A DNA stretch of 64,000 bases, from positions 8,770,300-8,834,299 of the forward strand of contig CM060953.1 in NCBI GenBank assembly GCA_030765055.1. Reading direction: 5' to 3'. The notes beneath the pieces were generated by a model. It worked only from the letters and a program-made list of their open reading frames with translations, was not told the DNA's origin and ran no database searches. Made by a program: the position numbers and the translations under genes. The first letter of the stretch is position 1; each line of letters begins with the position of its first letter. Source of the stretch: Mantis religiosa. Its lineage: Eukaryota; Arthropoda; Insecta; Mantodea; Mantidae. This document shows positions 1 through 13,100 of the stretch, in pieces.

Positions 1-303
1 CTCTTCATCATGTTCCTTATGATGGCTGGGTTGAATCCATTTAATACCGCTATGTCTTTTATGTGTTGTTGTTCTTTCAAAAATTCATCCTTACTCAGTG
101 GGACGTTGTATAGCCGGTGAATTAGATTTCTAAAGGGAGCTAGTTGATGTGAAACTGGGTTGTATTCATTTTTCTTTATGTAATTATCTATGTGTTTGGG
201 CTTCCTGTATATTCCAAAATCTACACCATGACGATTTCTAGTTATCTTGAGGTCCAAAAAGGGTAGGGTGTTGTCTCTTTCTACTTCCATAGTAAATTGG
301 ATG
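1..303 (-). mobile_element. Inverted Penelope-like element fragment (RT region)
   Basis: This stretch is the near-perfect reverse complement of the RT coding part of the neighbouring element (about positions 1010-1318), joined head-to-head to it. An inverted partial copy upstream of a PLE is a common insertion outcome for this class. The fragment starts outside the window. Confidence 0.85.
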
Positions 304-345
304 TGGAAGTGGAAGAAGAGGGAGGTTCATTTAGTCACCAAACAG

Positions 346-380
346 CTGAGGATGAGATCGAATGATCTTGAAAACGTTTC
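346..380 (+). ncRNA. Hammerhead ribozyme motif, PLE family A
   Basis: Core CTGAGGAT, helix II GAGATC/GATCTT (6 bp) with GAAT loop, then GAAAACGTTTC (helix III AA/UU, cleavage triplet UUC). CUGANGA fits the hammerhead consensus with one extra base before helix II, a variant reported for PLE hammerheads. Activity not tested. Confidence 0.7.
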
Positions 381-499
381 AATTATACAACAACAAGTAA
401 GTGAAATTTGAGTGTAAACATAGTGACTCATAAATCAAACTTGAATATAAAGAATACTTCACTTTTAATAATGCTTCTGCTTTTAATATTTATTCTTAT

Positions 500-1330
500 G
501 GTCACTATCAATTTATCAATTCTAAGGACAATCAATTCTATGACAAATTTCAAAGTTTGGGAATAAAAAACTCCTTAGAATTGATAAATCACCTACAGAA
601 ATACAACATCCCGGAAAATCACATACTTGTTTCTTTTGACGTTAAGGCACTTTTTACAAGCATTCCAGTAGAAAAAATACCTACATTCCTCAAAAAATGG
701 CTAACCCAGACTACAACGGATCCCAGAGAAATAGATGACATCAATCTTACAGATTAATGCATAAGGAATAATTACTTCATGTTTAACCAAAAATTCTACA
801 GACAATCAAAAGGATTAGCAATGGGGAGCCCACTTTCACCTATTTTAGCAGACCTATACATGAGCTATTTTGAAACACACATAGTAAAGGCCTTCCCACA
901 GATCTATAAATTTTGGCAGAGATATGTTGATGATGTTTTTGCTATCATCCCGGAAAAACTTAGAGAAGATTCTCTAAAGTTACTAAACCTGCAAGATAAT
1001 CACATCCAAGTTACTATGGAAGTAGAAAGAGACAACACCCTACCCTTTTTGGACCTCAAGATAACTAGAAATCGTCATGGTGTAGATTTTGGAATATACA
1101 GGAAGCCCAAACACATAGATAATTACATAAAGAAAAATGAATACAACCCAGTTTCACATCAACTAGCTGCCTTTAGAAGTCTAATTCACCGGCTATACAA
1201 CGTCCCACTGAGTAAGGATGAATTTTTGAAAGAACAACAACACATAAAAGACATAGCGGTATTAAATGGATTCAACCCAGCCATCATAAGGAACATGATG
1301 AAGAGGAAAGAAAAACTGAAGATAAGATAA
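500..1330 (+). pseudogene. Penelope-like reverse transcriptase domain
   Basis: Motifs in order: SFDVKALFTSIPVEKI, GLAMGSPLSPILADLYM, then FWQRYVDDVFAII (catalytic YVDD) and TLPFLDLKI. One in-frame TAA at 755-757 interrupts it and another stop at 1328-1330 separates it from the nuclease part; otherwise the frame is continuous, indicating recent inactivation. Copies RNA into DNA during PLE retrotransposition. Confidence 0.9.
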
Positions 1331-1924
1331 AAAAATACCACTCTGACACCACTTAATAACACAAATTGGCAATATAGAAAATTCACCTACCATCCATGGG
1401 CTTTTAGAAAATTTGAACGAATCTTCAAAAGACTAAACTTAAAACTAGCACCCCAAAACAAATTCAGTCTGAGGAACCTGCTAAATAAACCACTAAAAAA
1501 TACAATCCCCAACAATTTGAAATCAGGAATTTATCAGATTAATTGTGAAACCTGTGAAAAAAGCTACATAGGAAAAACTAAGAGAAACTTGTTAACCAGG
1601 CAAAAAGAACACCAGAAGAACATTAAGTTGAAACAAACAGAAAAATCCTCAGTTTCACACCATTTTTGGACAATAAACCACAACATTGGCCACAACATTA
1701 AACTGTTAAAATCTTTAAGTACACCCATAGAATTGGATATTTGGGAAAAAATATTCATAAACAAAAACCGTGATAAAGTTATAAATTTTGAAATCCCGGC
1801 ATTAAATGAAGTATTAAAACTTAGTGCCCCTAACACCAGATGGCAGAGTGATCGGAGCTCCGTAGTAGTGGAAGAAGAGGAAGGTTCATCTAGTCACCAA
1901 ACAGCTGAGGATGAGATCGAATGA
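1331..1924 (+). pseudogene. Penelope-like GIY-YIG endonuclease domain
   Basis: In frame with the RT part after its stop. Linker FTYHPWAFRKFERIFKRLNL, then SGIYQINCETCEKSYIGKTK: GIY and YIG motifs with the CxxC between them that marks PLE nucleases, a conserved Arg (KTKRNL) and HHFW downstream. C-terminus EEEEGSSSHQTAEDEIE; the TGA stop (1922-1924) sits inside the hammerhead motif. The nuclease nicks target DNA to prime reverse transcription. Confidence 0.9.
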
Positions 1925-1939
1925 TCTTGAAAACGTTTC
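1905..1939 (+). ncRNA. Hammerhead ribozyme motif, PLE family A
   Basis: Identical in core and helix II to the copy at 346-380. It lies at the 3' end of the PLE body and overlaps the last codons and stop of the nuclease frame. Confidence 0.72.
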
Positions 1940-2000
1940 AATTATACAACAACAAGTAAGTGAAGACTGAGGGTAAACATAGTGACTCATAAATTCAAAC

Positions 2001-3254
2001 TTAAATCATTATACCATTATCTAACTGTTGTCATAGAAGGCGTAAGGTCTCTCCAATTTTGCTATTATCTCCTCGCAGGTTTTCCCATCTAAAAGTAAAA
2101 AGTAAATCACTGAATGATACTGCACTTTTTGAATTTTAGCAAAAGCACGAACAATTTATTGAAAAATCTCTAAAATCCAAACTACCTATGAATCAGCACT
2201 AAATTTGTTTTGACAAGTAACAAATGACAGTACATGATTATGACAACAAACTTTCTTTATACATATGTTTTGAAACACTGGTACTTCCTGAACCGCTCTT
2301 GTACAGTTTCAGCATCTGTTGCATCATCCTTACTTATGTTAAAGCATACATAATTAGAAGAATATCACTTTCAGTTCCATAAGAAAACTTACTTTTATAT
2401 TTTCTCATTTATACCTTTTTTTAGACATCTCCCTTTGAAAACATACAATTAAGATTTTACTGTATATATAATATTGTGAAACACTTGCTCTTCAGTATAT
2501 CCTACATTCATAACATATACTAAAACCAAAGTTATTTATTATAAGAGTTCTTTATATAGGGTCATCAAAATTTATGGTAGCTCTTTCATAGCCCTCACAC
2601 TGTGTGATCTAACCGAGAGTTACTGGGGAAATGGTAACGACAGAGGTACAATGAAATGCTTATCTTACAAACAGGCAGGACGTTCCTCATTATTTTATTA
2701 AAAAAAAATGAGTCCTATTATTATTCTAGCAGTTATCACACATCCTCATGCCAATTTTCAGTTGAGTGAGGTGTTTCATGTAATAGAATAAGTTTTTTTT
2801 TTGTGAAGCCCAATATTGTTTGTTCATGTTAATTTTTCTACTAGTTTTTTCGGTGATTTTTGAAGTGACTAGACCATCTAGTTTTATTTTTCTGTTAAAA
2901 CTGATTTATGATTTTTCTTCTGTAACACAGTCCAAAACTTCAAATTTATTAACAGTTGTGTAAAATGGCACACTATGACCTGAAAATTGGAATGTGGTGT
3001 ACAGTAAGTGCTACAGAAATATTAGAATCCATTTTTGTAAATGAAACAATAAGAGAAATATGACCTGTTTGAGCAATAAAGGATTTTAGTGATTTATATT
3101 GTCACCATTTTCTTAGTGACTCCCAGTTCTCTTACACAGTGGAGAGAGCCTGTAAACCCATTATTAACGACCTTATAGTAGCAGTGGTACCTTTTAACTT
3201 CTAGTGTAAAAACTTAACTAATATTACAATAACTTGATCCTTAATTTGTTTCAG
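2001..3254. other. USP32 intron/flank, no feature recognised
   Basis: AT-rich, no ORF or repeat pattern I can support apart from short T and A runs. Confidence 0.6.
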
Positions 3255-3382
3255 TAGATACTTCTGCCATATTATCTGATATACGTCAACATGCAAGTGG
3301 AACCGGTTTAACTACAGAAGAATATTTAATGTGGACTGTTAATAATCCTTTACCAATGGACTTCTTAAACTTAATATTTCAG
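3255..3382 (+). CDS. USP32: USP32 exon (EF-hand end / start of DUSP region)
   Basis: Acceptor TTTGTTTCAG just before it and donor GTAGGT just after. Two bases complete a codon from an upstream exon outside the window, then 42 codons including GLTTEEYLMW and NNPLPMDFLNLIFQ. The next exon continues directly with VCHIVLGLRP, as in USP32, which confirms frame and order. Confidence 0.9.
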
Positions 3383-4111
3383 GTAGGTTACATGATAATT
3401 CAATATAATGCTTACACAGGGTTGTTTTAAATTATTGTCAGGGTTACAAAAATTCATAACTCAAGTGCAGTTGATGTAGGAATATGAATCTTGTTTCATT
3501 GTGTACTGTAAGTCATAAAGTTCTTTTTACATACATTATAAATGCTCGATATGTACACCTTTTGTCACTGTACACACATCTACTTGACAATCCATCTGTT
3601 CCCATGTACGAGTCAACATGGCAATGGTGATAGTTTCAAAGGTGACTTGGATGCGTTGCTTCACATCTGACACAATTGTAGGCGATATGGCTACCTTTAG
3701 GTGCCTTCGTAACTCACGGCATACTGTGGTTTGAGTAACTAACAGTTTCCTGCTATATTCGTAGTTGATTTCTTAGGACTATGGAGATAATGTTCCTAAT
3801 CCGATTCACTTCTGCTTGGGACATCCACTGCTTTTCCCTTTGCACAAACAACCTGTATCCACAAATTGTGCATACCTTCTGTTAACAGAGTGTCGGTAGG
3901 AGGCTCCTTCCGGTATTATGTCCGAAAATGGCATTGGACTTTGGTAATGGATCGGTGTTGATGATATTCAAAAGTACAAAAAGCTTTCTCCTTACCGCCA
4001 TTTTGTTAAACACTGCTATTACTGCCATCTGGTGGTAACTTATGTACTACAGTTCATGCAAAATAACTTTAAGAGTTTGTTACTACAACAATAAAAATGG
4101 TATGTTTTCCA

Positions 4112-4146
<35 letters not shown>

Positions 4147-7100
4147 ACGAAACCCCGACAATGATTTAGAATAACCCTGTTCGAGTATAACTGTATGAAG
4201 TAGGTTTTAAGGTTTGAAGCATTTACTTTCAAATTTAAGAAACATTTCAGAGCTGAGCACTTAATTTATTAAATACAAAAAAACTCTGAAGTGTAAGGCT
4301 ATCCTACATTTTTGCTGAAACTGATTAGGATTTTAGCATGTTATAGAAAAAGACAAGGGAAAAATACTGCAATCACATAACTATTTAAAAAAAACAACAT
4401 AAAATTACGTTGCACATTTTATTGTTTTAATTACTTTTTATGTTGTGATCTCACAAAGGTAACAATTTACAGAAAAGAAGATAATTTATATTGTGTCATG
4501 GGGATAATCTGTTGTAATTCTGAATGAGATTGAGTGAAAGAAATGTAAGTTAATCAAGCTCATTTATTAAATTCAAAGAAATACTATATATCAAGTAATT
4601 AAGGTGCTATGTTAAGGTGCAGCAGAATGTTAATGAAACAATTTGCCAATTGCCTAATAAGAGAAGAATGTTGTGTGAGTACAACAAAAACAGATATCAA
4701 TACATCTGCTCTGTATTGCACATTATCACTATACTCTGGCTGCGAAATGTTGCACTTGCCACTTTGCGTGGCTTTGCATATTGTTGGCTGTATTGTGGTT
4801 GCAACATTGCTAGAGTTGCTAGTAAACAACAGCTGACATTCTCTTTCTCTTGTGTTCAAACCACATACGAAATATACATAAGTAGGGAACTTCAGTGAAT
4901 AATAACTTAGCATACACATTGCAGCATATGTAGAGTAAATAACAATGGATGCTCATGGATCTTCATGTACTCCTTCTTTTCAAAGAATTCACGCGTCTTT
5001 CTTCAAATTTGCAGTGCCTAACTATTTAGTGACACACCTTGATGCAACAAATCATTGCTTTAATATAAAAATTATTTGTGGTTGGTTTATTGACACTCGT
5101 CACTTTTTCATATATTTATGAGAGACTAGTTTCAAAGGCCCTGGTCTCCATTTTCAATCTCTTTCTAACTGGCATCTGTTGTTGTCTGCTCTCTCTGGTG
5201 GTGGAACTATGAACTTTTTTGTCAAATTATCTACTGGCGGGATTTCAAAGTTCATTACGCGATCCTTATTTTTCCAGATGAATATGTTCTCCCATGTTGT
5301 CAATCTATCATTGCTTATTAAATTATAGATGTGTCGTATTTATTGCACATCAGCTTCACTTACGTACCTATATTGAGGACATGTTTCGCGAACTATTATT
5401 CATATCATCAGCTCTATTGTAACTAAAGCTTGATCCAGTGGTGTGGCTAGTTCTGGAGTTGCTGCTGCCATCTGTTGATTTTGTGATGAATTTAAATGTG
5501 GGATTCTCTTCTGGCGGGATTTCAAAGTTCATTAGTTGGTTTTTATGTTTTTCTATGCATATTTTCTACCATATGACGAGTTCACTATGTTTTTGTACAT
5601 ATTTTAGTAATTTGGTGCTATCTTCAATTTCATGATTTTCAGACCAGAAATGAGCTGCTATTGCGGACTTATCAATATTTTTGTATCTTAAATGCCTGAA
5701 GTGTTCTTTCTTTCTAGTGCCTATGTTTCTTTTTGTCCTCCCTATGTAAATTTTTTCACAGTCTTTACACTTAATTTTATAAATGCCTGACTTTTCTTCT
5801 GGTTTTGTCCTATCAGTGTTATTACTGTTAAGTAGGTTTTTAATGTTGTAATTGTTTTTTGGTGCCAATGTTATATTGTATTTCTTGAATATTTTTTGGA
5901 ACTTTTTTGTGGCCCAGGGGTTGTAAGTAAATTTAGCAAATCTAATTTCTTGTTTTATTGGTGAAAGAGCTGTGATCTGTTGTAATATTTTTTGAAGTTT
6001 GAATGATTTTAGTTTTTTATCTACAAGGCTTTTTCCATATCCATTTTTAATTGCAGTTTTTAAGATTTGAAGGTAGTTTTTAAGATTTGATGGTACCATC
6101 AAATCTTAAAAACTATCTTCAAATCTTAAAAACTGCAATTAAAAATGGATATGTATTGTATTTATTTCATCCTTTGGAACATAATACATATGTTATAGGA
6201 CATCTCAGTTCAAGATACAAAGATAAATATAAAGAGTTACATAAGACTAAAAACTGTAACAGATACAGGATCCAACAAAAGTCTAAAGTAGAAAAAGCAA
6301 ATAAATATAAACTATATCAAGACCATAGAGAAATGCTATATAAAAGTAATTCTTCACAAATGTGGAGTTCACCCTACTTCATGATTTAATTCAATTTAAT
6401 TCAGTTCAATTTATTTTGTTCTTTTGACTGATATCAGAAATGTCATAGTATAAAAATTACATTAATGGCTATTATTTACAATCACTTAAAACTAATTAAC
6501 ATTTAAAAACTCATTTACAGAATAAAATGAATGTTGCAGTAAAAAGAGCTTTACTCCCTTTTTAAAATGTATAAGGCTCTTCATTTGTTTAATATTTTTT
6601 GGTAGCCTGTTGTATAATCTTATACCTTTATTGATAGCACTAGACCTGAAGATTTCCGTTCTACAACTTTGAATGTGAAAGTCATCTTTCTGACATGTAC
6701 CTATTGTTTTGTGAATATCGGCATTTTTGTAATTTTGTATTTGTAGGTTATTTTGTTATACATATACATCCATGCTAGAAGTAATATTTGATGTTTTATG
6801 GAAAAAGCCTTGTAGATAAAAAACTAAAATCATTCAAACTTCAAAAAATATTAAAACAGATCACAGCTCTTTCACCAATAAAACAAGAAATTAGATTTGC
6901 TAAATTTACTTACCACCCCTGGGCCACAAAAAAGTTCCAAAAAATATTCAAGAAATACAGTATAACATTGGCACCAAAAAACAATTACAACATTAAAAAC
7001 CTACTTAATGTAATAATACTGATAAGACAAAACCAGAACTAAAGTCAGGCATTTACAAGATTAAGTGTAAAGACTGTGAAAAAACTTACATAGGGAGGAC

Positions 7101-10100
7101 AGAAAGAAACACAGGCACTAGAAAGAAAGAACATTTTAGGCACTTAAAATACAAAAAATATTAAGTCCGCAGTAGCGGCTCATTTCTGGTCTGAGAATCA
7201 TGAAATTTAAGATAGCACCAAATTACTAAAACACTTACAAAAACATAGTGAACTTGTCATATGGGAGAGAATATACATAGAAACACATAAAAACCAACTA
7301 ATGGATTTTGAAATCCCGCCAGAAGATAACCCCATATTTAAATTCATCACAAAATCAACAGATGGCAGCAGCAACTCCAGAACTACCCACACCACTGGAT
7401 CAAGCTTTAGTCGCATTAGAGCCAATGATGTGAACGATGGTTCGTGAAACATGTCCTCAAACTAGGTACGTAAGTGAAGCTGATGTGTAATAAATACGAC
7501 TCTTCTATAATTTAATAATTATTTCGCTTCACTGTGGTGTTCCAGTACAGTTAAATTTTGATAGCAAATCCAATTTCTTGTTTCATTGGTGAAAGAGCTG
7601 TGATCTGTTTTAATCTTTTTTGAAGTTTGAATGATTTTACTTTTTTATCTACAAGGCTTTTGTTGATCATCGTGAATTTTGAGATATTGTGGATTTTCAA
7701 ACAAAAATATTGCAAGAACAATTTGATGTGCAAGCTAGAGATTCACAACTGAAACATGTGGATGGAAATAGCTACATCTGGCAACAAACCCAATTCCAGT
7801 TTCACTTCCACTTTGACATCCACCACCCAGAATACTGACTTGTGATTGGTTTAGAAAGTATGATGGGGTATCAAATATTACAAATAGAAGCATTATTAAC
7901 AGTGAAGTTTTGTTGAGTCACACTTGTTTACACTCACCTTCACTTATTATTTTTAAAAATGCTGGAATGTTTTCCAGGACATTCACCCTCTTCCTCAGAA
8001 GTTTATTGACTCACTAATCACTCACTAGTTACTCACTAGTCACTAAACTGCTGAGGAAGAGGGCGAATGTCCTGGAAAATGTTCCAGAGTTTTTAAAAAT
8101 AATAAGTGAAGGTGAGTGTAAACAAGTGTGACTCAACAAAACTTCAGCATCATGGGGGAAGTTTTTCATCTGTTTTTTTTTTTCTTTGCGAAGGTACCAA
8201 CTTAATTGCTAGCTGTCAAATGCAATGCTTCAGTGGCCAGGTTATAATATATATTATTGATAATATACATTGATTAAATGTGCATACATACAAGTATCGT
8301 AATTTTGTTCTTCTTGCAATTTAAGTTTATTTTAGTTAAAACTTTAAAAACTGTAGCTTTTCTAATTCTAAATCATGAATAATTCAATTTGCTTTGCTCA
8401 TTTCTTTAGCTTCAAATTATCCAGATTCAGCTGTGATGGAAAAGGGTTTCTGAGAATGTTTGATAACTGTGTTGGGAAGGGAAGAGGAGAAATAGTGAAG
8501 GAAGGTTTATTAGGGCCAAAGAATTCACAAAAAATCTAACTGAAATAAATAGTAATAGTAGTAACATAAAAAGTGAAGAAATAAAATTAAATGGAATAAG
8601 TAAAGGGATAGCATCTATTTGTAAAATATATAGAAAATATATTAAGTAATTTCATGTACAAGAAATACACAACTTTTTGTATGTGATTGTAATAAATCCA
8701 TGTAAAATATTTGCTTCCTCTTATTTTTAATTTCCTTTTAATTTCTACAGTGCAACCATTTGTAATTTTAGAAATGTAATTTCTAATCCTCAATTTTTAT
8801 ATAGTTGAGTTTCATAAGTAAGAATTTATTGTGTTGATGTAATGTCAAATGTTTTAACATTTTTTTTATGTTATAAAGCAAAATATATAAATTTAAATTG
8901 TATGTTAAAATGTTTACCAATATATGTCATTTATGACCTCTTCATTTTTTTTCCAAAAGCATTAATTTTTAACCTATTAGTTCTTTGCCTAAACCTGTTT
9001 GGAAAGCCATATATACTTTGATATGTTTGAACTCTTAGGTATTTTATTCATTTTTTACAGTTGGTGCTTATTTGTATAAAAACATTAGTTTAAAATGTAT
9101 GCGGCTTTTCTCAATTTTTATAGGTGTGCCATATTGTGCTGGGTTTGCGACCAGTGTCCCGTGAAGAAGAGGGTGAAATTGTAAGAGGATGGCTAGAGCG
9201 AGAAGAGCGTAGAGGATATAGAGTAGGACAGTTCTGGTACTTGATAGCTATGGAATGGTGGAGGAGTTGGGCAGAATATGTTACATATAGAGTAAGTCAA
9301 AAACAACATATCCATTTATAAATTAAAATTGTTGTTAAAGTTACTTTAAAGTAAATATATAAGTTCACATTTTTAAACTTTTAGGTCATGCACTTGTTCT
9401 TGAACATTGACCTTCATCCAGAAAACTTAAGCGAGTCTGGACATACCTTTCTCTCTGCTTTAATCAGCAAACTTATGGAGCATCTTACTTGATTTAATAT
9501 ATCTGATTACAGCTGATCTAAAGTCAAGAGTTCAAACAAATAGAAATTGTACCAAATATAAAACTATTAAAATCAGCCAGTAATGCAGCCGAACTCGATG
9601 TTTGGGAAAAGTTGCTAATTATAAAAAACAAACAGTTTACTTTAAATTTCGAATTGCCGCCTGAAAACACTCTTTGGAAGTTCATCTCACAGACAACAGA
9701 TGCTGCCACAGACAACCAGCTCACTTCAAGAAACCACAGATCCAACCAGTTGGATAACTGCTGACAATGGGGACAAAATGTTCTCCGAAACATGTCCAAG
9801 TAAGGAAAATTTAAGTGATGTTTGTTTTTGAATTAACGACCCATTACTTTCAAATGCTATTTGTAGTTTTTTTTTTTAATACTATGAGGCTTACATTTTT
9901 ATATTTTTGAGGGACTAGTTTTGGAAGCCATTGCCTCCATTATCAACCTCTTTCCAACTGTCTGTTGCCGTCTGATCTCCTCTCTCTGGCGGTGGAACTA
10001 TGAACTTCTTTGTCAAACTATCTACTGGTGGGATTTCAAAGTTTATTATTCTGTCATATGGTCAATTCATTTTGATGTCACTTACTAAATTTTTCCAATC

Positions 10101-13100
10101 ACGCATAAATCTACAGTATTTTCATCTCCATTGTTGAAACATTGGAACCCTTGTTGGGCCACACGCTCACTAACGACACCTCCTTCTACTTCACATATTC
10201 TTCGAGCTGCAACAGCGACTACTTGTTTTCAGTAGTGTTTTAGAAAGACTCTAAGTTCAAAATTTATCTTCATTTTGTGATTAACAACTGAAGACTGATA
10301 CATGCTCGCAATGTATGCAACACTAGCCATGACATCCTGTAAATAGCATTGCCAAACCAATGAAAAAACCCAATAAATTTTTCAAAACACCAAAATCAAA
10401 AAACTGACTTTAGTTATGAGACCACCTAATATGTGTACTGATAGTGAAAATATTTATATTTTATGTACTAAACAAGCAAAAAGAATTCCTAAGTTTTAGG
10501 CTTTCAGCCTGTTAGTAGTGTTAAATGTTTTTCTGTTCATATTTTCCTGGTTGATGGCTTGTAATATAATACATGGTTTTGAGTTAAATACTTGTTTCAA
10601 ATAATCACAAGTGTACTGTATTCATTTTGTTATTGGGAGGAGATTGACTGAAGTATTCATGCAGTAATGTGTTTTCTGTTTATTTTAGGCTGGAAGTGAA
10701 AGTCCTGTCAGCAGCTCATTAAATGGCAGCAGTTTAGGAAGTAATACGGGTAGTTTAAAACGTACCAGCCGTCTTTCTGGAAGACGAACACAACAACAGA
10801 CCTCTCTGGTTGAGGACTGTGTAGCCTTGGACAACAGCTCCGTGGTTGTTACTGGCATAAATCCCCTGGATGCAGCTGGATCATGGGATGCACTAGGTTG
10901 GCAGCAACGTGCTCTGGGAGCTAGTCCTAAGAAAGCAAGTTCAAGTTCACTCAGCTTACTTGGTGCTCAGGATTGTTCTAGGTATAGCATTAATGTTGAT
11001 GAATTCATTAGTTAAGTCTGCTCTTTGGTTCTATTTTTATTCCTGTTAAATATGTCAACTTTTAAGTTAAAAATTTGAAGTAATGTGCAAATCATAATAC
11101 TAAATCAAAATGTGAGTCAGACACTTGGCATCATCAGGTAACTAATTGTTAGTGAAGCAACACAAGTATGTGTGCAATTTAATATAAACTAAATATGTTA
11201 GAAATAGGGACTGAAGTTTTCATGACATGACGATTCCAAATGCTCTTAGGTTTCCAGACATATGAGAGTCACTATGAAAGTTTTGAGGTACGCATGAACT
11301 AAGGTTGATCAATTTAAATGGTATAAATAGTGTATCAGTTTGCATCTTTCCCTCCGCCTTGCAATCTTCAGCACAAAATTAACAACCTCTAGTGTAAAAA
11401 TATAAGCGAATCGAGAAGATATCAACAGATTGCTTCACTCACACTGTTTTTCACAGGACATGTTTCAAGAGCTGATGATGGGAGCAACAGCTCTTGAAAC
11501 ATGTCCTGTGAAAAACAGTGTGAGTGAAGCAATCTATAAATAGCCCGCCTCGGTAGCGTGGCGGTAGCATGTCTGCCTCACGTTCAAGAGGTCCTGAGTT
11601 CGAATCTCGGTCAGGGTGAGTTACCTGGATAAGGTTTTTTCTGGGGTTTTCCCTCATCCTGAAAGATGAATGTCGGGTAACTCTAAGCTCTATGGACCCC
11701 GGGCTCATTTGAGCATCATTTCACCCATTCCATTCATCGTCTGATATGACTTAACGTTGGAGGACGTAAATTAAAAAAAAAAAAAATCAATAACTTCTCA
11801 ATTCAATTGTATTTTAACTTGTGCTTCATATCTCTATGCTTCTTTCAATTTTTATACTTTGAACTTCTAGTGTGTTGAGAGCTGGTTGCTAGAATGAGGT
11901 GGACACAAAGTATTTTTGTGCAAAGATTTTCTTTTATCTTAAAATCGGTTTAAATGAGATCCAAAGTCTTGAGCACTTGCAGCATTCTTTTGTGGACACT
12001 GTTCCTGTGCAAGTTTTTCATAGGTTTCAAAGTTTAAAAGAGGCCAAATTTCATTAAAGGATGAGGTTAGGAGTGGTCAACCATCTGCAGCTGTGATGGA
12101 AGAAAATATAGTTACTGTAGAAAAAAATTGTCCACAAAAACAATCATTACATTTAAGGAAATTGAGGCAAATATACAGATTGGATCACCAGTGGTTTCCA
12201 AAATATTGCATAACTATCTTTGCATGAGAATGTTGTCATCTCATTGGGTGCCTTGCAATTAAACGGATCAGCAAAAGCATGCTCGTGTTGAATGGTGTGA
12301 AGAAATGCTGGCCAGATTTGATAGAGGCGTTTCTTGGCAAGTTTCTGATATTGTGATAAAACTTGAATTATCCATTATTAATTTTTAGATGAGTCGTATT
12401 TATTACACATCTGCTTCACTTTCGTACCTATTTTGAGGACATGTTTCGCAAATCATCGTTTGCATCTACGACAAATTGGCTGGATCTAACTTTCGCGTGT
12501 TCCTCTTGACTTGACGTCACTTCAATATATTGAGATTTACTGTATTGGAACACCACAGTGAAGCGAAAAATTATTAATTTTTAGATGAGTCGTATTTATT
12601 ACACATCTGCTTCACTTTCGTACCTATTTTGAGGACATGTTTCGCAAATCATCGTTTGCATCTACGGCTAGAATTGGCTGGATCTAACTTTCGCGTGTTC
12701 CTCTTGACTTGATGACTCATCTAAAAATTAATAATTTTTCGCTTCACTGTGGTGTTCCAATACAGTAAATCTCGATATATTGAATTATCCAGTTTGACAC
12801 TGAGACTAAATGCCAGTTGGCTGTGCGAATCTTTTCAGATGATGATTTTCCAATGGAAAATTTACAGTTACTGTGCACTGGTACCAGTTTGCTTACCACA
12901 AGCTTTTGAGAAGCTTCATAACACTGATGGAACTTCTGATAAACTGGGGAACTTCCTGTTGTTCATTTTCTCAGAAGCGGTTGACTTGAACTCAGTTGCT
13001 TATTTGCCACTGCAGTTTTACTGTCACCTTTTCAATGGAAATCCTGCCCCAGTTTGCTTTGTAATAATGCTTTCTCTGTCCGTCATGTGTTTCCCTACCA

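Larger units (their letters stand above)
297..2000 (+). mobile_element. Penelope-like element, family A, 5'-truncated body with terminal repeats
   Basis: The same roughly 150-bp terminal repeat (TTTAGTCACCAAACAGCTGA ... GTGACTCATAAAT) occurs at about 320-450 and again at 1885-1997, as in PLE pseudo-LTRs, each with a hammerhead motif. Between them lie a reverse transcriptase and a GIY-YIG nuclease frame. After the left repeat comes the reverse complement of the element's 5' tail (AAGCAGAAGCATTATTAACA, read backwards at 462-492). The body starts in mid RT, so the N-terminus is lost. Confidence 0.88.
7869..8145. mobile_element. Hairpin-only PLE derivative, family E, with TSD
   Basis: Two inverted arms (about 7900-7999 and 8050-8143) around a spacer of CACTCACTAGT-type repeats; no coding sequence. 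Flanked by AGTATGATGGGG (7857-7868) and AGCATCATGGGG (8146-8157), 10 of 12 identical. The left end carries an unpaired tail with ACAGTGAAG. Both arms hold a hammerhead motif. Confidence 0.78.
12375..12779 (-). mobile_element. PLE-derived tandem/inverted terminal element, family B, with 12-bp TSD
   Basis: Exact flanking repeats TTGAATTATCCA at 12363-12374 and 12780-12791. Inside, a 196-bp unit is repeated in tandem (starts 12375 and 12571), followed by an inverted segment (12714-12779) carrying the ACAGTGAAG tail motif on the minus strand. No coding sequence. Each unit holds a degenerate hammerhead. Confidence 0.85.
11880..12830 (+). pseudogene. Mariner-type transposase remnant interrupted by a PLE hairpin
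   Basis: Plus-strand peptide HARVEWCEEMLARFDRG, then SDIV and, after the hairpin insertion 12375-12779, QFDTETKCQLAVRIF, which corresponds to the YDPETKxQSxVW segment of mariner transposases. Several stops. Removing the insert and one TSD copy restores the frame around the D-x-x-T motif region. Confidence 0.65.

Noticed and set aside
4599..4919. Overlapping frames on both strands
   Set aside because: Mutual shadows without any motif.
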